From contig JAFVAO010000013.1 of assembly GCA_017480445.1 (NCBI GenBank), positions 1 through 32,671 of the forward strand: 32,671 nucleotides of DNA, written 5' to 3'. Positions 17,502 through 26,121 of this stretch are shown piece after piece. The notes below the pieces were generated by a model, which saw only the letters and a program-made list of their open reading frames with translations, did no database searches and was not told the origin of the DNA. Position 1 is the stretch's first letter; the number at the start of each line of letters is the position of its first letter. Both the position numbers and the translations under genes were made by a program. The DNA comes from Lachnospiraceae bacterium. GTDB lineage: Bacteria > Bacillota > Clostridia > Lachnospirales > Lachnospiraceae.

Positions 17502-18330
17502 TCACGATGATACCGCCGTCGTTGGCGTACATACTGCTGATCCCTCTCATATCCATCACCAGAACCTCCTTGAAGCGCGCCTGCTCCGTACAGATCCGGC
17601 GCACCAGCTCCGCCCGTTCGGGTGCATTGCAATGAGAGATGATCAGTCTGCGCGCCTCCTTATCCTGCGTCTCGTTCAGCAGCAATTCACATAACTTTCC
17701 AAGTGCCTTTTTGAGTCCCACGCACTGTCCGCGCTGGATGATCACGCCATCCTGCGCATCCATCACGGGCTTGATATTCAAGGTGGAGGCAATCATCGCC
17801 TTCATGGTGGAAAGCCGCCCGTTTTTCCGCAGTGTTTCCAGATTATCCAGAACAAAATAGGTGCGCACGGAATCCCGAAAAGCCTCGATCTGCTCTACGA
17901 TCGTCTCAAAGGGAAGACCCTGCTCCTCCAGCTCCATAATCTTCAGCGCGATCTGCGTCTCACCGCCGCTGGCAGACAGGGAGTCCACCACGTGAATATC
18001 CTTATGACCATATTTTTCCGCATACAGCCCTTTGCCCAGACAGGCACTGTTATAGCTGCCGGACAGCTTTGACGTCAAGGTCACGGCATAGACGTGATCC
18101 ACATCCGCATGAAATGCCTCCATGTAGCGCTCCGGCGACGGACATGCCGAGCGGGGACATGTGGGACACGCGGCAACCTTTGCCAGAAATTCTGCCTGGT
18201 TAAACGTATCGTCATCATATACGAAATAATCACCTACCTCCAGGCTCAGCGGCACGCGCTCAAAATGTGTATTGCCCTTGTATTCCTCCGGAATCTCTCC
18301 ACAGCTGTCTAAAATAATCTTGTAGCTCAT
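17494..18330 (-). CDS. DegV family fatty-acid-binding protein
   Basis: 278 aa from the ATG at 18328-18330, which has AAAGGG 10 nt upstream. DegV (FakB-like) proteins bind a fatty acid between two domains and, with a FakA kinase, deliver it for phosphorylation; many DegV proteins have no known partner. Visible family features are the N-terminal IILDSCGEIP, VTLTSKLSGSYNSA, VVDSLSASGGE and the NLETLRKNGRLST segment. No kinase gene is nearby. A perfect palindrome lies in the promoter region and suggests dedicated regulation. Confidence 0.88.
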   Translation of the reverse strand: MSYKIILDSCGEIPEEYKGNTHFERVPLSLEVGDYFVYDDDTFNQAEFLAKVAACPTCPRSACPSPERYMEAFHADVDHVYAVTLTSKLSGSYNSACLGKGLYAEKYGHKDIHVVDSLSASGGETQIALKIMELEEQGLPFETIVEQIEAFRDSVRTYFVLDNLETLRKNGRLSTMKAMIASTLNIKPVMDAQDGVIIQRGQCVGLKKALGKLCELLLNETQDKEARRLIISHCNAPERAELVRRICTEQARFKEVLVMDMRGISSMYANDGGIIVTT

Positions 18331-18347
18331 GTTTTGCAAACCCTTTC

Positions 18348-18368
18348 ATGTAGTTTTAGATACTACAT
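18348..18368. promoter_or_regulatory. Palindromic operator candidate upstream of degV
   Basis: ATGTAGT and ACTACAT are perfect 7-bp arms with a 7-nt spacer, 17 nt before the degV ATG. A possible minus-strand promoter, TTTACT-17 nt-TAGCAT, ends just before it, so the palindrome would cover the transcription start. Fatty-acid regulators such as FapR and FabT bind palindromes at comparable places, but the sequence is not a clear match to either. Confidence 0.4.
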
Positions 18369-18488
18369 ATGCTAGCACACATTATTTTATAAGTAAAGTA
18401 TTTATTTCCCTTTTACCGCATTTTGCTGTATACTACTCTTATATTGAAATTCAAAAAAGCGTTGCGCGCGAAGATACGGAGGCCCTGC

Positions 18489-18968
18489 ATGGTCGCTTTA
18501 GAAATCTTATCCATGAAAAATTTTATGAACCACCTGCTCACTGATCAGACATTTGACCGTTTTTTGCTGGAGGAGGCGACGATCTCTACCGCCAATACCT
18601 ACACCATCGACGGGCACATGAACCTGGATTTTTTTCCTACGGAGCTGCGCAATTCCTCGGATATTCCCTACGCCTTTCGCCCCTGGAGCGAGCTGAAGGG
18701 ACTGTTTTACGATCTGATCAAGGGAAAATATCCGCCCACCTTTTTTAAATTTGTGCTGCAGCTGAAACCGGAACATACGGCAGCGCTCCTGCAGGATCCG
18801 AACGTAAAGGCCCTGGTTCTAAATATTCGCTATGACGGCAACAAGGCGCTATTGACCACCGGTATCTCCTATCACACTTTCGTATTAAGCAAAGAAAGCG
18901 ACCTGATCTGGGATACTTACCTGACCGGTTATCTGGCAGAAAAAGGAATCGGGTATGAGAAACTGTGA
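18489..18968 (+). CDS. DUF5721-type protein
   Basis: 159 aa soluble protein. It begins MVALEILSMKNFMNHLL and contains EATISTANTYTIDGH, PWSELKGLFYDLIKGK, FKFVLQL and a C-terminal LTTGISYHTF segment. I recognise this as the DUF5721 pattern from Lachnospiraceae. Function is unknown. GGAGG lies 6 nt upstream of the ATG; the frame is open further upstream but without a better start. The last 22 nt of the gene form one arm of the terminator shared with spoVAE. Confidence 0.75.
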   Translation: MVALEILSMKNFMNHLLTDQTFDRFLLEEATISTANTYTIDGHMNLDFFPTELRNSSDIPYAFRPWSELKGLFYDLIKGKYPPTFFKFVLQLKPEHTAALLQDPNVKALVLNIRYDGNKALLTTGISYHTFVLSKESDLIWDTYLTGYLAEKGIGYEKL

Positions 18969-18985
18969 GTTTCCCATACCCGATT
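18947..18985. terminator. Bidirectional terminator between DUF5721 and spoVAE
   Basis: An 18-position stem, AATCGGGTATG-x-GAAACT against its complement with one mismatch and a 3-nt loop. It overlaps the end of the DUF5721 coding region and reaches the stop codon of spoVAE. On the minus strand it is followed by TCCTTTTTC, a fair U tract, so it mainly stops the spoVAE transcript. The plus-strand side has only ATTTA. Confidence 0.75.
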
Positions 18986-19341
18986 TACTGTCTCATTTTG
19001 GGTTTAAAGAAAAAGCTGTCCAGATAGCCGAAGATCAGCGCAGCGCTGGTGCCGGCCGCACCTGCTTTTAAGCCGCCCGTAAATATCCCCAGAAATCCCT
19101 GCTCTGCAACGGCCTCCTTCACACCCTTCATCAGCACGTGGCCAAATCCCAATAACGGCACGCTGGCTCCCGCCCCCGCATACTCCAGAAACGGTTCATA
19201 CCATCCCGCCGCACTGAGCAATGCACCGCTGACGACCAGTAACACCATGATCCGCCCGGGCATCAGCTTGGTCTTTTCCATCAGAAGCTGTACCGCGGCA
19301 CAGATCAAGCCGCCGATCAGAAACGCTTTGAGATAATCCAT
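18985..19341 (-). CDS. spoVAE: Stage V sporulation protein AE (SpoVAE/AEb)
   Basis: 118 aa hydrophobic protein with about four membrane helices. It begins MDYLKAFLIGGLICAAVQLL and has PGRIMVLLVVSGALLSAAGWYEPF, GAGASVPLLGFGH and KAGAAGTSAALIFGYL, typical of SpoVAEb. SpoVA proteins in the spore inner membrane move dipicolinic acid into the forespore and release it on germination. It lies 116 nt after ridA. spoVAD is upstream, but two unrelated genes separate them, which is not the usual spoVAC-AD-AE order. Confidence 0.9.
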   Translation of the reverse strand: MDYLKAFLIGGLICAAVQLLMEKTKLMPGRIMVLLVVSGALLSAAGWYEPFLEYAGAGASVPLLGFGHVLMKGVKEAVAEQGFLGIFTGGLKAGAAGTSAALIFGYLDSFFFKPKMRQ

Positions 19342-19457
19342 CCGTCACACTCCTTTCCATCACCGCCTGCGATAACATCTCCGCAGTCTTTCCGCAATGT
19401 GATAGAAAAAAGTATTGCCTGCTTTCCTTAAAATTATGTAAGCATCACCGTATTCTG

Positions 19458-19832
19458 TCAGACCTCCGCGATGACCTCCACCTCACACAGCACATTCTTT
19501 GGCAAGGTCTTCACTGCGACGCAGCTGCGCGCCGGTTTCTCCGTAAAATATTTTGCGTAGATTTCGTTGAATGTGGCAAAGTCATTCATATCCGCCAGAA
19601 AGCAGGTCGTCTTGACCACCTTGGAATAATCGGTTCCTGCCTCCGCAAGAATCGCACCGATATTTTGCATTACCTGCTCGGTCTGTGCCACGATGCCTTC
19701 TGCCTCAATCGCACCATTGGCGGGATTGATCGCGATCTGTCCCGACGCAAACAACAAGTTTCCTGTGATGATTCCCTGCGAATAAGGGCCGATTGCCGCC
19801 GGCGCTTTATCGGTTGCAACTTTCTTTAACAT
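19458..19832 (-). CDS. ridA: RidA family enamine/imine deaminase
   Basis: 124 aa. Hydrolyses reactive enamine and imine intermediates (for example 2-aminoacrylate) released by PLP enzymes. The family opening KAPAAIGPYSQG is present, with Arg102 in PARSCVAV binding the substrate carboxylate and a C-terminal CEVEVIAEV in which the family glutamate is visible. I chose the second ATG (19830-19832) because AGGAGG is 9 nt upstream of it but directly abuts the first. The gene lies between spoVAD and spoVAE, after an 81-aa unknown. Confidence 0.93.
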   Translation of the reverse strand: MLKKVATDKAPAAIGPYSQGIITGNLLFASGQIAINPANGAIEAEGIVAQTEQVMQNIGAILAEAGTDYSKVVKTTCFLADMNDFATFNEIYAKYFTEKPARSCVAVKTLPKNVLCEVEVIAEV

Positions 19833-19863
19833 ACTGTCCATCCTCCTATTATCTGTGTTTTGC

Positions 19864-20109
19864 CTACTTTTTTACTTCCGGCTCGTCAAATTCCGCCGTC
19901 ACATAGAAGCCTCTGGCATTCTCCACGATATCCACCACGACCCCGTCCTTGCTGACCAGGCGTTCCGGAAACGGAATGTTGGCCGACATCGCAAGAGACG
20001 GATCAATGGTATAATAATAGTTGCTGGGGAGCAAGCCCTCCGTGACCGTGATCGTCTGACCGACCTCCAAAAGTCCCGGTCTCTCCATCTTAAACTCCAT
20101 TCTCCGCAT
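19864..20109 (-). CDS. Small protein of unknown function
   Basis: 81 aa, no membrane helix. It reads as a beta-rich single domain, with MERPGLLEVGQTITVTEGL, a YYYTIDPSLAMSANIPF segment and a C-terminal VVVDIVENARGFYVTAEF strand pair. I do not recognise a family. AGGAG lies 11 nt upstream and a good promoter precedes it. ridA follows after 31 nt, so the two probably form a transcript that may continue into spoVAE. Confidence 0.75.
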   Translation of the reverse strand: MRRMEFKMERPGLLEVGQTITVTEGLLPSNYYYTIDPSLAMSANIPFPERLVSKDGVVVDIVENARGFYVTAEFDEPEVKK

Positions 20110-20160
20110 CGCGTCTCATACTCCTTTCGGCCAGGCCGGTTTCTGACAGCCTCACTGAGT

Positions 20161-20189
20161 ATTTTAACAGCAAATACCGCGTGTTTCAA
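20161..20189 (-). promoter_or_regulatory. Promoter of the 81-aa gene and ridA
   Basis: On the minus strand TTGAAA (20184-20189) and TAAAAT (20161-20166) are exactly 17 nt apart. This vegetative-type promoter lies after spoVAD and suggests the small gene and ridA are expressed outside sporulation. Confidence 0.65.
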
Positions 20190-20241
20190 GCATGGATCCT
20201 GCGGATAATATGATTTTTGCATTTTGGCATTGCGTTGTCCC

Positions 20242-21327
20242 TCAGGGACGTTCCAGCACCACGGCATGGGCGATCCCCGGCACGCTTTTGCCTTCGTTAA
20301 AACTCGTCTTGGAGAGCAGCGCCCCTGTCGGCATAAACAATACCTTCTTCCAGGTGCCCTCCTCCAACAGCTTCAGGATATAGGCAGACAGCGTCACAGC
20401 GCTACAGCCGCACCCGCTGCCGCCCGCATGAGTGTCCTGGGCACCTGCGTCAAAAATTTCCATACCGCAATCCATATGCCGTCCGGCAATGTCATAGCCT
20501 TTTTCCCGCAAGAGATCAATCAGGATCGTCTGCCCCACGCTTCCGAGATCACCTGTTATTATTTTGTCGTAATCTTCTGGTTGACTATTAAAGTCAATAA
20601 AATGTCGCTCCAATGTGGATGCTGACGCCGGTGCCATACAAGCGCCCATGTTCATCGAGTCTTTTACCCCATAATCCGTTATTTTCCCGATAGTGATCCC
20701 TGTGATTTTTGCTCTGGCAACGTGCGACATTTCTGTTTTTTCAGCTTCTGACATATCTGTCGCCTTGTCGTAACATGTGTTATTTAATCCATCTTCATTT
20801 GCACTCAATACAAACGCCCCACTGCCCGTCACCGTCCAGGTCGCCGATAACGGGCGCTGGTTCCCATAGTCCAACGGGAAGCGAAATTCCTTTTCGGCAC
20901 TGGCAAAATGACTGGAGGTCACACACACCGTCTTGTCTGCAAATCCTCCCGCAATCATCATAGATCCGATCGCCAGCGCTTCTCCGCAGGTAGAACATGC
21001 ACCATACAGTCCCAACAGCGGAATCTGATAACTCGAGATGCCAAAGGACGTCGCGATAGATTGTCCCAACAGATCGCCGGCCAGCATGCAGTCCACATCC
21101 TGAGCGTGAACGCCCGCCTTTTCGAGCGCCAGTTGGACAGCATGCTTCTGTAGGCTGCTCTCCGCTTCCTCCCACGTGTCACATCCGAAGAAATCATCAT
21201 TCCCGACTACATCAAAGAGTAAACCCAACGGACCTTCCCCTTCTTTTTTCCCCACTACACTGGCACTTCCGATAATGAAAACCGGCGTTTCCAGCTGTAT
21301 GCTGGACGTTCCCAATCGTTGTCTCAT
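20242..21327 (-). CDS. spoVAD: Stage V sporulation protein AD (dipicolinate-binding)
   Basis: 361 aa, slightly longer than the usual 338. Thiolase-fold protein shown in Bacillus to bind dipicolinic acid as part of the SpoVA channel. Recognisable segments include GSASVVGKKEGEGPLG, the CMLAGDLLGQSIATSF block, LYGACSTCGEALAIG, and the cysteine/glycine-rich GGSGCGCSAVTLSAY near the C-terminus. AAGGAG lies 7 nt upstream of the ATG. spoVAC, which normally precedes it, is not in the 350 bases upstream. A short inverted repeat (GTCCCT/AGGGAC) overlaps the stop codon. Confidence 0.94.
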   Translation of the reverse strand: MRQRLGTSSIQLETPVFIIGSASVVGKKEGEGPLGLLFDVVGNDDFFGCDTWEEAESSLQKHAVQLALEKAGVHAQDVDCMLAGDLLGQSIATSFGISSYQIPLLGLYGACSTCGEALAIGSMMIAGGFADKTVCVTSSHFASAEKEFRFPLDYGNQRPLSATWTVTGSGAFVLSANEDGLNNTCYDKATDMSEAEKTEMSHVARAKITGITIGKITDYGVKDSMNMGACMAPASASTLERHFIDFNSQPEDYDKIITGDLGSVGQTILIDLLREKGYDIAGRHMDCGMEIFDAGAQDTHAGGSGCGCSAVTLSAYILKLLEEGTWKKVLFMPTGALLSKTSFNEGKSVPGIAHAVVLERP

Positions 21328-21380
21328 ATGACTGCTCCTTTTCCTTTTTGTCAGCTAGCATACCCCACGCAGCCATTTTT

Positions 21381-21410
21381 ATGCGTATATTTTCTCCCCC
21401 TTTTACGCAT
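21381..21410. promoter_or_regulatory. Inverted repeat upstream of spoVAD
   Basis: ATGCGTA and TACGCAT are perfect 7-bp arms separated by 16 nt, 54 nt upstream of the spoVAD start. The spacing would suit a dimeric regulator binding two turns apart. I could not fit a convincing sigma-G type -35/-10 pair in this region. Confidence 0.3.
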
Positions 21411-21419
21411 GCTATAAAC

Positions 21420-21515
21420 TAGGTGATCGCGAAACACTATTTCAGAAGTACCGAATTGGGCATATACAATGTGCCCAATGATACTCGTATAGAATCTGCG
21501 TTTCGCAATTACCTA
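21420..21515. repeat. 96-bp two-tier inverted repeat (small mobile element or structured RNA)
   Basis: The outer arms TAGGTGATCGCGAAAC (21420-21435) and GTTTCGCAATTACCTA (21500-21515) pair over 16 positions with one mismatch and one G-U type pair. Inside, ATTGGGCA (21455-21462) and TGCCCAAT (21472-21479) form a perfect 8-bp hairpin with a 9-nt loop. The rest is A/T-rich. This is the architecture of a miniature inverted-repeat element or of a structured leader RNA. It lies between the P-type ATPase end and spoVAD. Confidence 0.6.
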
Positions 21516-21545
21516 CTACTGTACAGGAAAAGGAGTATCCCTGCT

Positions 21546-21761
21546 ATGAATTCGATTCCCTTTGATACTTCGCCCGCTGCGCATGCAGCGCCGGCGCACG
21601 CATCCGGCGATATCCGCGCCCAAAATCCGCGTGCCTCACAAAATGATCCACCCTTCCCCTGCGCCATGCAGGATACGTTCAAAAGCGGGACATTTTCAGA
21701 TCCGGCTCCTGCCCCCGCCACGTCCACTGCCTTTTGCGACCGGATACCGCGGGTGCGATGA
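21546..21761 (+). CDS. Possible small protein, overlapping the ATPase gene end
   Basis: 71-residue frame beginning MNSIPFDTSPAAHAAPA. AAGGAG lies 10 nt upstream of the ATG. The protein is Ala/Pro-rich with no recognised domain. The last 83 nt are antisense to the 3' end of the P-type ATPase gene. It follows the 96-bp inverted repeat. The good ribosome binding site is the only positive argument. If it is not a gene, the 351 bases from 21328 to 21678 hold only the two inverted repeats described. Confidence 0.3.
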   Translation: MNSIPFDTSPAAHAAPAHASGDIRAQNPRASQNDPPFPCAMQDTFKSGTFSDPAPAPATSTAFCDRIPRVR

Positions 21762-24453
21762 GCGCGAACAGGCGATCCGTCAGCACCAGTATTTCGTGCG
21801 CCAGAAGCGGCATAGACGCCAATCCCGCCAGCATCAGCCATTCCGCTCCAGACAGCCGCACGGTACCGAAACACTCCACCAAAATCGGGAGCCGCGTCAC
21901 CGCCAGCTGCAGCAAAATCCCCAGCGCCACTGCCACTGTCATCATCCGGTTGGGGCGGGTGCGCATCTGCCAGATCGATGCGGTGGTGTCCCGCATGCCG
22001 ACAGCGTGGAACAACTGCGACATACTTAACACGGTAAATGTGTAGGTCTGCGCGCGCATCAACATCCCCTCATTCTCCAACACTGTCCGGATCCCGGCCA
22101 GGGAAATGCGCTGTCCATCCGCAGCCAGCAACGCACAGGGCAGCAAGGCGAAGGCCGCCAGACTGATTCCTGCGATCAGGAAACCGTAAAACAGGGTACA
22201 CATTAGCCCTCCTCTGGAAAAGAGGCTTTCCCGCGGATTCCGCGGGGATGTTTTCATCAATTCCTGCGCATCGTTGGTATCCATGCCCAGTGCCAAGGCA
22301 GGCAGCGAATCCGTAATCAGATTGATCCACAAAATATGTCCGGATTTTAACGGCGTTGCCAGCTGCAGAACAACTGCCACAAACATGGTCAGGATCTCGC
22401 CGAAGTTGGAGGAGAGCAGAAAGATCACCGATTTGCGAATATTCTCATACACGCTTCTGCCCTCCTCAATGGCTTTTTCTATGGTCGCGAAGTGGTCGTC
22501 TGCCAAAATCACATCCGCCGCCTGTCTGGCCACATCCGTGCCATTTTGTCCCATAGCGATCCCAATGTCTGCATTTTTCAGCGCCGGCGCATCGTTGACT
22601 CCGTCTCCGGTCATGGCCACCACCTCTCCGATGTTTTGAAAGCCTTGGATGATCCGCAGCTTCTGCATCGGAGAAACACGGGCAAACACCGTGATATTCT
22701 TCCCGATCAGCTCTGCCGCGAGCTCTTCCTCATTCAAGTGCTGCAGCTGCTCTCCGGTCAGACATTGCTCCGGCCGCTCCGCAATGTGCAGCTCTCTGGC
22801 GATGCAGAAGGCGGTATCCCGGTGATCCCCCGTGACCATCACGGTTTTCACACCAGCTTCACAAAATACCTCAATCGCTTCTCCGACACCCTGCCGCACA
22901 GGATCCCGCATCCCCAGCAGTCCCAGAAACGTCAGCCGCTCCTCCGTCGGCTCCCCGCCGCCCTCATACATGGCAACCGCCAGCATGCGCAGCGCCCTTT
23001 GTGCCATGTGCTCCATCGCTTTTTCAATCTCCGCGCGGTAAATTTCTGTCAGTGGCTCTTTGCCCGTCGCAGTGCGCACATCCACGCACCGCTTGAGCAC
23101 TAGATCCGGTGCACCCTTGACAAAACTATACTTCCGCCCCCTGCTGTCCTCATGAAAAGTCGTCATCATTTTCCGCTCCGAATCAAACGGGATTTCCTGT
23201 CTGCGCGGAAAATAACGCTCCGTCTCCTCTCTGTCAAAATCAAACCGTGCGCCATACTCCAGCAGTGCCAGCTCCATAGGATCCCCCACAGGGGATCCGC
23301 CTGGATCTCCCACAGGAGAGCCGCCTAGATCGTCTATGGAAGATCCGATTCCGCTGTGCAGCTGCGCGTTGTTGCACAGCACCATTCCCCGCAGCAGCTC
23401 TTTACTGAGATTGCCCTCTCCCAGGTCTGCCTCCGCCCCGAATCCCATACAGCACTCCACTGTCATCCTGTTCTGGGTGAGTGTTCCGGTCTTGTCCGTA
23501 CATACCACCGTCACAGACCCCAACGTCTCCACGGAGGGCAGTCTGCGAATAATTGCATTGACCTTGACCATGCGGGTAACAGACAACGCCAGACAGATTG
23601 TCACCACCGCCGGAAGCCCTTCCGGCACCACGGCTACCGCCAGTGAAATCGCCACCAACAGCATATCCAGAACGTTCTGTTGCTGCACCATAGCCAACAC
23701 GAACAAGATCCCACACAGCAGAAGTGACAAGATACTTAACAGCTTGCCGAGATCAGAAAGCCGCCGCTGCAGCGGTGTGGTCTCCATCGCATCCCCGCTG
23801 ACCATGGAAGCAATTCGCCCGATCTGCGTGTCCATGCCGGTCTCCGTGACAATCCCCTCACCTCGTCCGCCGGTGACCACCGTTGTCATAAATGCCCTGT
23901 TTCGGCGATCCCCCAGCGGAATCGACTCCTCATCCTCTGTCTCAGGCACAGCATCGGCATCTTTTTTCACCGGAAGTGTCTCTCCGGTAAACGCCGACTC
24001 CTCGATCTGTAGATCCGTCGTCTGCGTCAACCGCAGATCCGCCGGCACCTGACAGCCTGTCTCCAGACACACCAGATCTCCCACCACAAGTTGTGCCGCC
24101 GGAATCTCTCTCCGTATTCCATCCCGCACAACGACCGCGTGAGGTGCCGCCATTTTCCGGAGCGCATCCAACGCCTTGCGCGCCTTCCCCTCCTGCAACA
24201 TCCCGACAAACGCATTCAGGAATACCACCACGCCGATGATCGCCGCGTCCGCCCACTCGCCGAGGCAGGCAGAAAGCACTGCTGCCGCAAGCAGTACATA
24301 GATCAGCGGATCATTGAGCTGCGCCAGAAACATCTGGAGCCTTGTCCGCTCTTTTTCGGCAGTCAGCACATTCGCGCCCTGTTCCTCCAGCCTTCTGCGC
24401 GCCTCCTCCTGTGTCAATCCATTTTCCCGCTGCCGCGTCTTACTTTCTTTCAT
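21679..24453 (-). CDS. P-type calcium-transporting ATPase (P2 type)
   Basis: 924 aa. Pumps Ca2+ across the membrane using ATP. The phosphorylated aspartate is Asp320 in [16 protein letters not shown] of the actuator domain is at 156-158, and the hinge [20 protein letters not shown] is present. Ion-site residues match SERCA-like pumps: VVPEGLPAV in helix 4, [11 protein letters not shown] in helix 5 and [15 protein letters not shown] in helix 6. The nucleotide-binding motif GDPMELALL is preceded by a tandem duplication of GGSPVGDP (residues 377-392). I chose the ATG at 24451-24453 with GGAGG 10 nt upstream; the frame stays open further upstream. It diverges from the chemoreceptor gene. Confidence 0.92.
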   Translation of the reverse strand: MKESKTRQRENGLTQEEARRRLEEQGANVLTAEKERTRLQMFLAQLNDPLIYVLLAAAVLSACLGEWADAAIIGVVVFLNAFVGMLQEGKARKALDALRKMAAPHAVVVRDGIRREIPAAQLVVGDLVCLETGCQVPADLRLTQTTDLQIEESAFTGETLPVKKDADAVPETEDEESIPLGDRRNRAFMTTVVTGGRGEGIVTETGMDTQIGRIASMVSGDAMETTPLQRRLSDLGKLLSILSLLLCGILFVLAMVQQQNVLDMLLVAISLAVAVVPEGLPAVVTICLALSVTRMVKVNAIIRRLPSVETLGSVTVVCTDKTGTLTQNRMTVECCMGFGAEADLGEGNLSKELLRGMVLCNNAQLHSGIGSSIDDLGGSPVGDPGGSPVGDPMELALLEYGARFDFDREETERYFPRRQEIPFDSERKMMTTFHEDSRGRKYSFVKGAPDLVLKRCVDVRTATGKEPLTEIYRAEIEKAMEHMAQRALRMLAVAMYEGGGEPTEERLTFLGLLGMRDPVRQGVGEAIEVFCEAGVKTVMVTGDHRDTAFCIARELHIAERPEQCLTGEQLQHLNEEELAAELIGKNITVFARVSPMQKLRIIQGFQNIGEVVAMTGDGVNDAPALKNADIGIAMGQNGTDVARQAADVILADDHFATIEKAIEEGRSVYENIRKSVIFLLSSNFGEILTMFVAVVLQLATPLKSGHILWINLITDSLPALALGMDTNDAQELMKTSPRNPRESLFSRGGLMCTLFYGFLIAGISLAAFALLPCALLAADGQRISLAGIRTVLENEGMLMRAQTYTFTVLSMSQLFHAVGMRDTTASIWQMRTRPNRMMTVAVALGILLQLAVTRLPILVECFGTVRLSGAEWLMLAGLASMPLLAHEILVLTDRLFALIAPAVSGRKRQWTWRGQEPDLKMSRF
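23278..23325. repeat. Two tandem 24-bp copies inside the P-type ATPase gene
   Basis: Two adjacent 24-bp units (23278-23301 and 23302-23325) differ at only a few positions and encode GGSPVGDP twice, immediately before the conserved GDP-x-E motif of the nucleotide domain. The reading frame is kept, so it looks like a replication slippage product. Confidence 0.75.
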
Positions 24454-24502
24454 TTGCCATCTTCCTCCCCAAGGATTGTCCGCGCCGAAACCACGCTGAT
24501 TT

Positions 24503-24531
24503 TTAATATCTATATGAGGTGGAAAGGACAA
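24503..24531 (-). promoter_or_regulatory. Candidate promoter of the P-type ATPase gene
   Basis: On the minus strand TTGTCC (24526-24531) and TATTAA (24503-24508) are separated by 17 nt, 49 nt upstream of the chosen ATG. If used, the frame upstream of that ATG would be untranslated, which supports the start choice. Confidence 0.45.
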
Positions 24532-24553
24532 GTATTCCTGCAAAAAATAAATG

Positions 24554-24582
24554 TAGTCAAACGCAGGATTTTATGCTATGAT
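24554..24582 (+). promoter_or_regulatory. Candidate promoter of the chemoreceptor gene
   Basis: TAGTCA (24554-24559) and TATGAT (24577-24582) are separated by 17 nt, 36 nt before the ATG. It is divergent to the ATPase promoter, with 22 nt between the two -35 boxes. Confidence 0.5.
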
Positions 24583-24618
24583 ATAAAAGAATGAATCTAC
24601 TGTATTCGGAGGTGGCTT

Positions 24619-26019
24619 ATGTTTGGTAAAAAGAAAGAAGTCGCTGTGGCAAACGCTGATAACACCTTGCTGATCGAACTGATGGATAAGGCAATCGCCG
24701 GAGACTTTTCTCCTGTAGATCTCACCCAGTTTCAGGATCCGCAGGTAGCCGATAAGTACAACAAGGTACTTGCCAGTTTTGTACAGTTGAACAATAACTT
24801 CGTTATGCGGTTAAATGACTCCATGAAGCTCATCGGAGACAGCGGCTGCGTAAAGGATATGATAGAGCAACTGAATTCCCAGACCACTGCAATCAACAAT
24901 ATGCAAGGATCCAGCCAGGAGCTCGGCGCCTCTATCCAGAATATTCAGGATGCGGTGTACACCATTCAGGAGCGGACACATACCGTTCGTGAAGACGCCG
25001 ATTCCTGCGTGGAATCCATGAACTCCAGTATCCGTATTGTAGACGAGTCCGTGACCAACGTTTTGGAGATTAACAAACAGGTTTCCGATTTCCAGGCGAA
25101 AGCAGCCAAGATCAACGAGATCATCGACATGGTGAAGAAAATTGCCAACAAGAGCGGATTGCTGGCGTTGAACGCATCCATTGAGGCAGCCCGCGCAGGC
25201 GAGGCCGGCCGCGGATTTGCAGTGGTTGCCAGCCAGGTAAAAGAGTTGTCCGCCAACACCTCGCAATCCGCAGAGGATGTTATGACCTACGTGCAGGATC
25301 TGATGGACGGTATTACCAGTCTGGTAGAGTCCGTCAACACCACGGCGGCACAGCTTGAGTCCGGCAACGACACCATCCACCACTCGCTGGAAAGTCTCCA
25401 GCACATGGATCAGAACCTGCGTCAGGTAAGCTCCGAGATCGACCATATCTACGGAGAGATCAACACGCAGTCTGCACTGACCGAATCCTTTGTGGCATCC
25501 ATTGATACCATCGCCGGAAGCTATGACCAGCTCTCCGAAGAATGTATCGGTACCGGTGCACATATGTATAAGATTTCCCGTCTGATCGATAACCTCCGAT
25601 CCGACGTAGCAAGACGCCGTGCAATTCTGTATCCGCAGGATTGGCTCATCGTGTACGAGATCGACCACTTGATCTTCACCTGGCGTCTGTATAACAACCT
25701 GGCTGACTTCGAGAAGCTCCGTCTGGATCAGGTGAACAATCCCAAGGGCTGTAAGTTCGGCAAATGGGTCACCGCCCAGACCGATCCCCGCATCACCGGC
25801 TCCAATGCCTTCAAGCAGGCGGTTAAGTATCACGACGAGATCCATGCACATGCCGTTGATTCCTGGCATGCCAAGGATGAGGGAAATCGCGAGGAAGCGC
25901 TCCGGCATTTCCTTATGGCCTACGATGTATATCCGAAATTCGTCAAGGCGCTGCATGATATCCGCAGAGTGATCGCCTCCACCGGAGACACCAGAGAGTC
26001 TAAGATCGAAGCAATTTAA
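24619..26019 (+). CDS. Soluble methyl-accepting chemotaxis protein with C-terminal CZB domain
   Basis: 466 aa with no membrane helix, so a cytoplasmic receptor. Residues 1-75 are an uncharacterised N-terminal region, about 80-330 a coiled-coil signalling domain whose hairpin tip is [20 protein letters not shown] (181-200), the site that binds CheA and CheW. Residues 340-460 match a chemoreceptor zinc-binding domain: His350 in IDHLIFTW, Cys378 in GCKFGKW and His405/His409 in YHDEIHAH. In CZB proteins these bind zinc and can sense oxidants such as hypochlorite. No methylation-helix check is possible by eye. GGAGG lies 6 nt upstream of the ATG. No che genes are in the window. Confidence 0.92.
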   Translation: MFGKKKEVAVANADNTLLIELMDKAIAGDFSPVDLTQFQDPQVADKYNKVLASFVQLNNNFVMRLNDSMKLIGDSGCVKDMIEQLNSQTTAINNMQGSSQELGASIQNIQDAVYTIQERTHTVREDADSCVESMNSSIRIVDESVTNVLEINKQVSDFQAKAAKINEIIDMVKKIANKSGLLALNASIEAARAGEAGRGFAVVASQVKELSANTSQSAEDVMTYVQDLMDGITSLVESVNTTAAQLESGNDTIHHSLESLQHMDQNLRQVSSEIDHIYGEINTQSALTESFVASIDTIAGSYDQLSEECIGTGAHMYKISRLIDNLRSDVARRRAILYPQDWLIVYEIDHLIFTWRLYNNLADFEKLRLDQVNNPKGCKFGKWVTAQTDPRITGSNAFKQAVKYHDEIHAHAVDSWHAKDEGNREEALRHFLMAYDVYPKFVKALHDIRRVIASTGDTRESKIEAI

Positions 26020-26041
26020 CAGCATATACACCACACAAAAC

Positions 26042-26067
26042 AAGGGAGCCTGCTTACAGGCTCCCTT
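26042..26067. terminator. Bidirectional terminator between chemoreceptor and opp operon
   Basis: AAGGGAGCCTG and CAGGCTCCCTT form a perfect 11-bp stem with a 4-nt loop, 22 nt after the chemoreceptor stop. On the minus strand it is followed by GTTTTG, a fair U tract for the opp transcript. It serves both convergent units. Confidence 0.85.
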
Positions 26068-26121
26068 ATCCAGTCTCTGCTGCTCCTTGATTCGAGATCT
26101 GTTTTATTCTGTCCAGCCGGG

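Noticed and set aside
21328..21420. Sigma-G type promoter for spoVAD
   Set aside because: CAT-containing -10-like sequences exist but none has a G-x-AT-A/G -35 at the right distance.
24811..26043. Minus-strand open frame of 410 codons
   Set aside because: Antisense to the chemoreceptor gene, which has a complete signalling domain and a good start.
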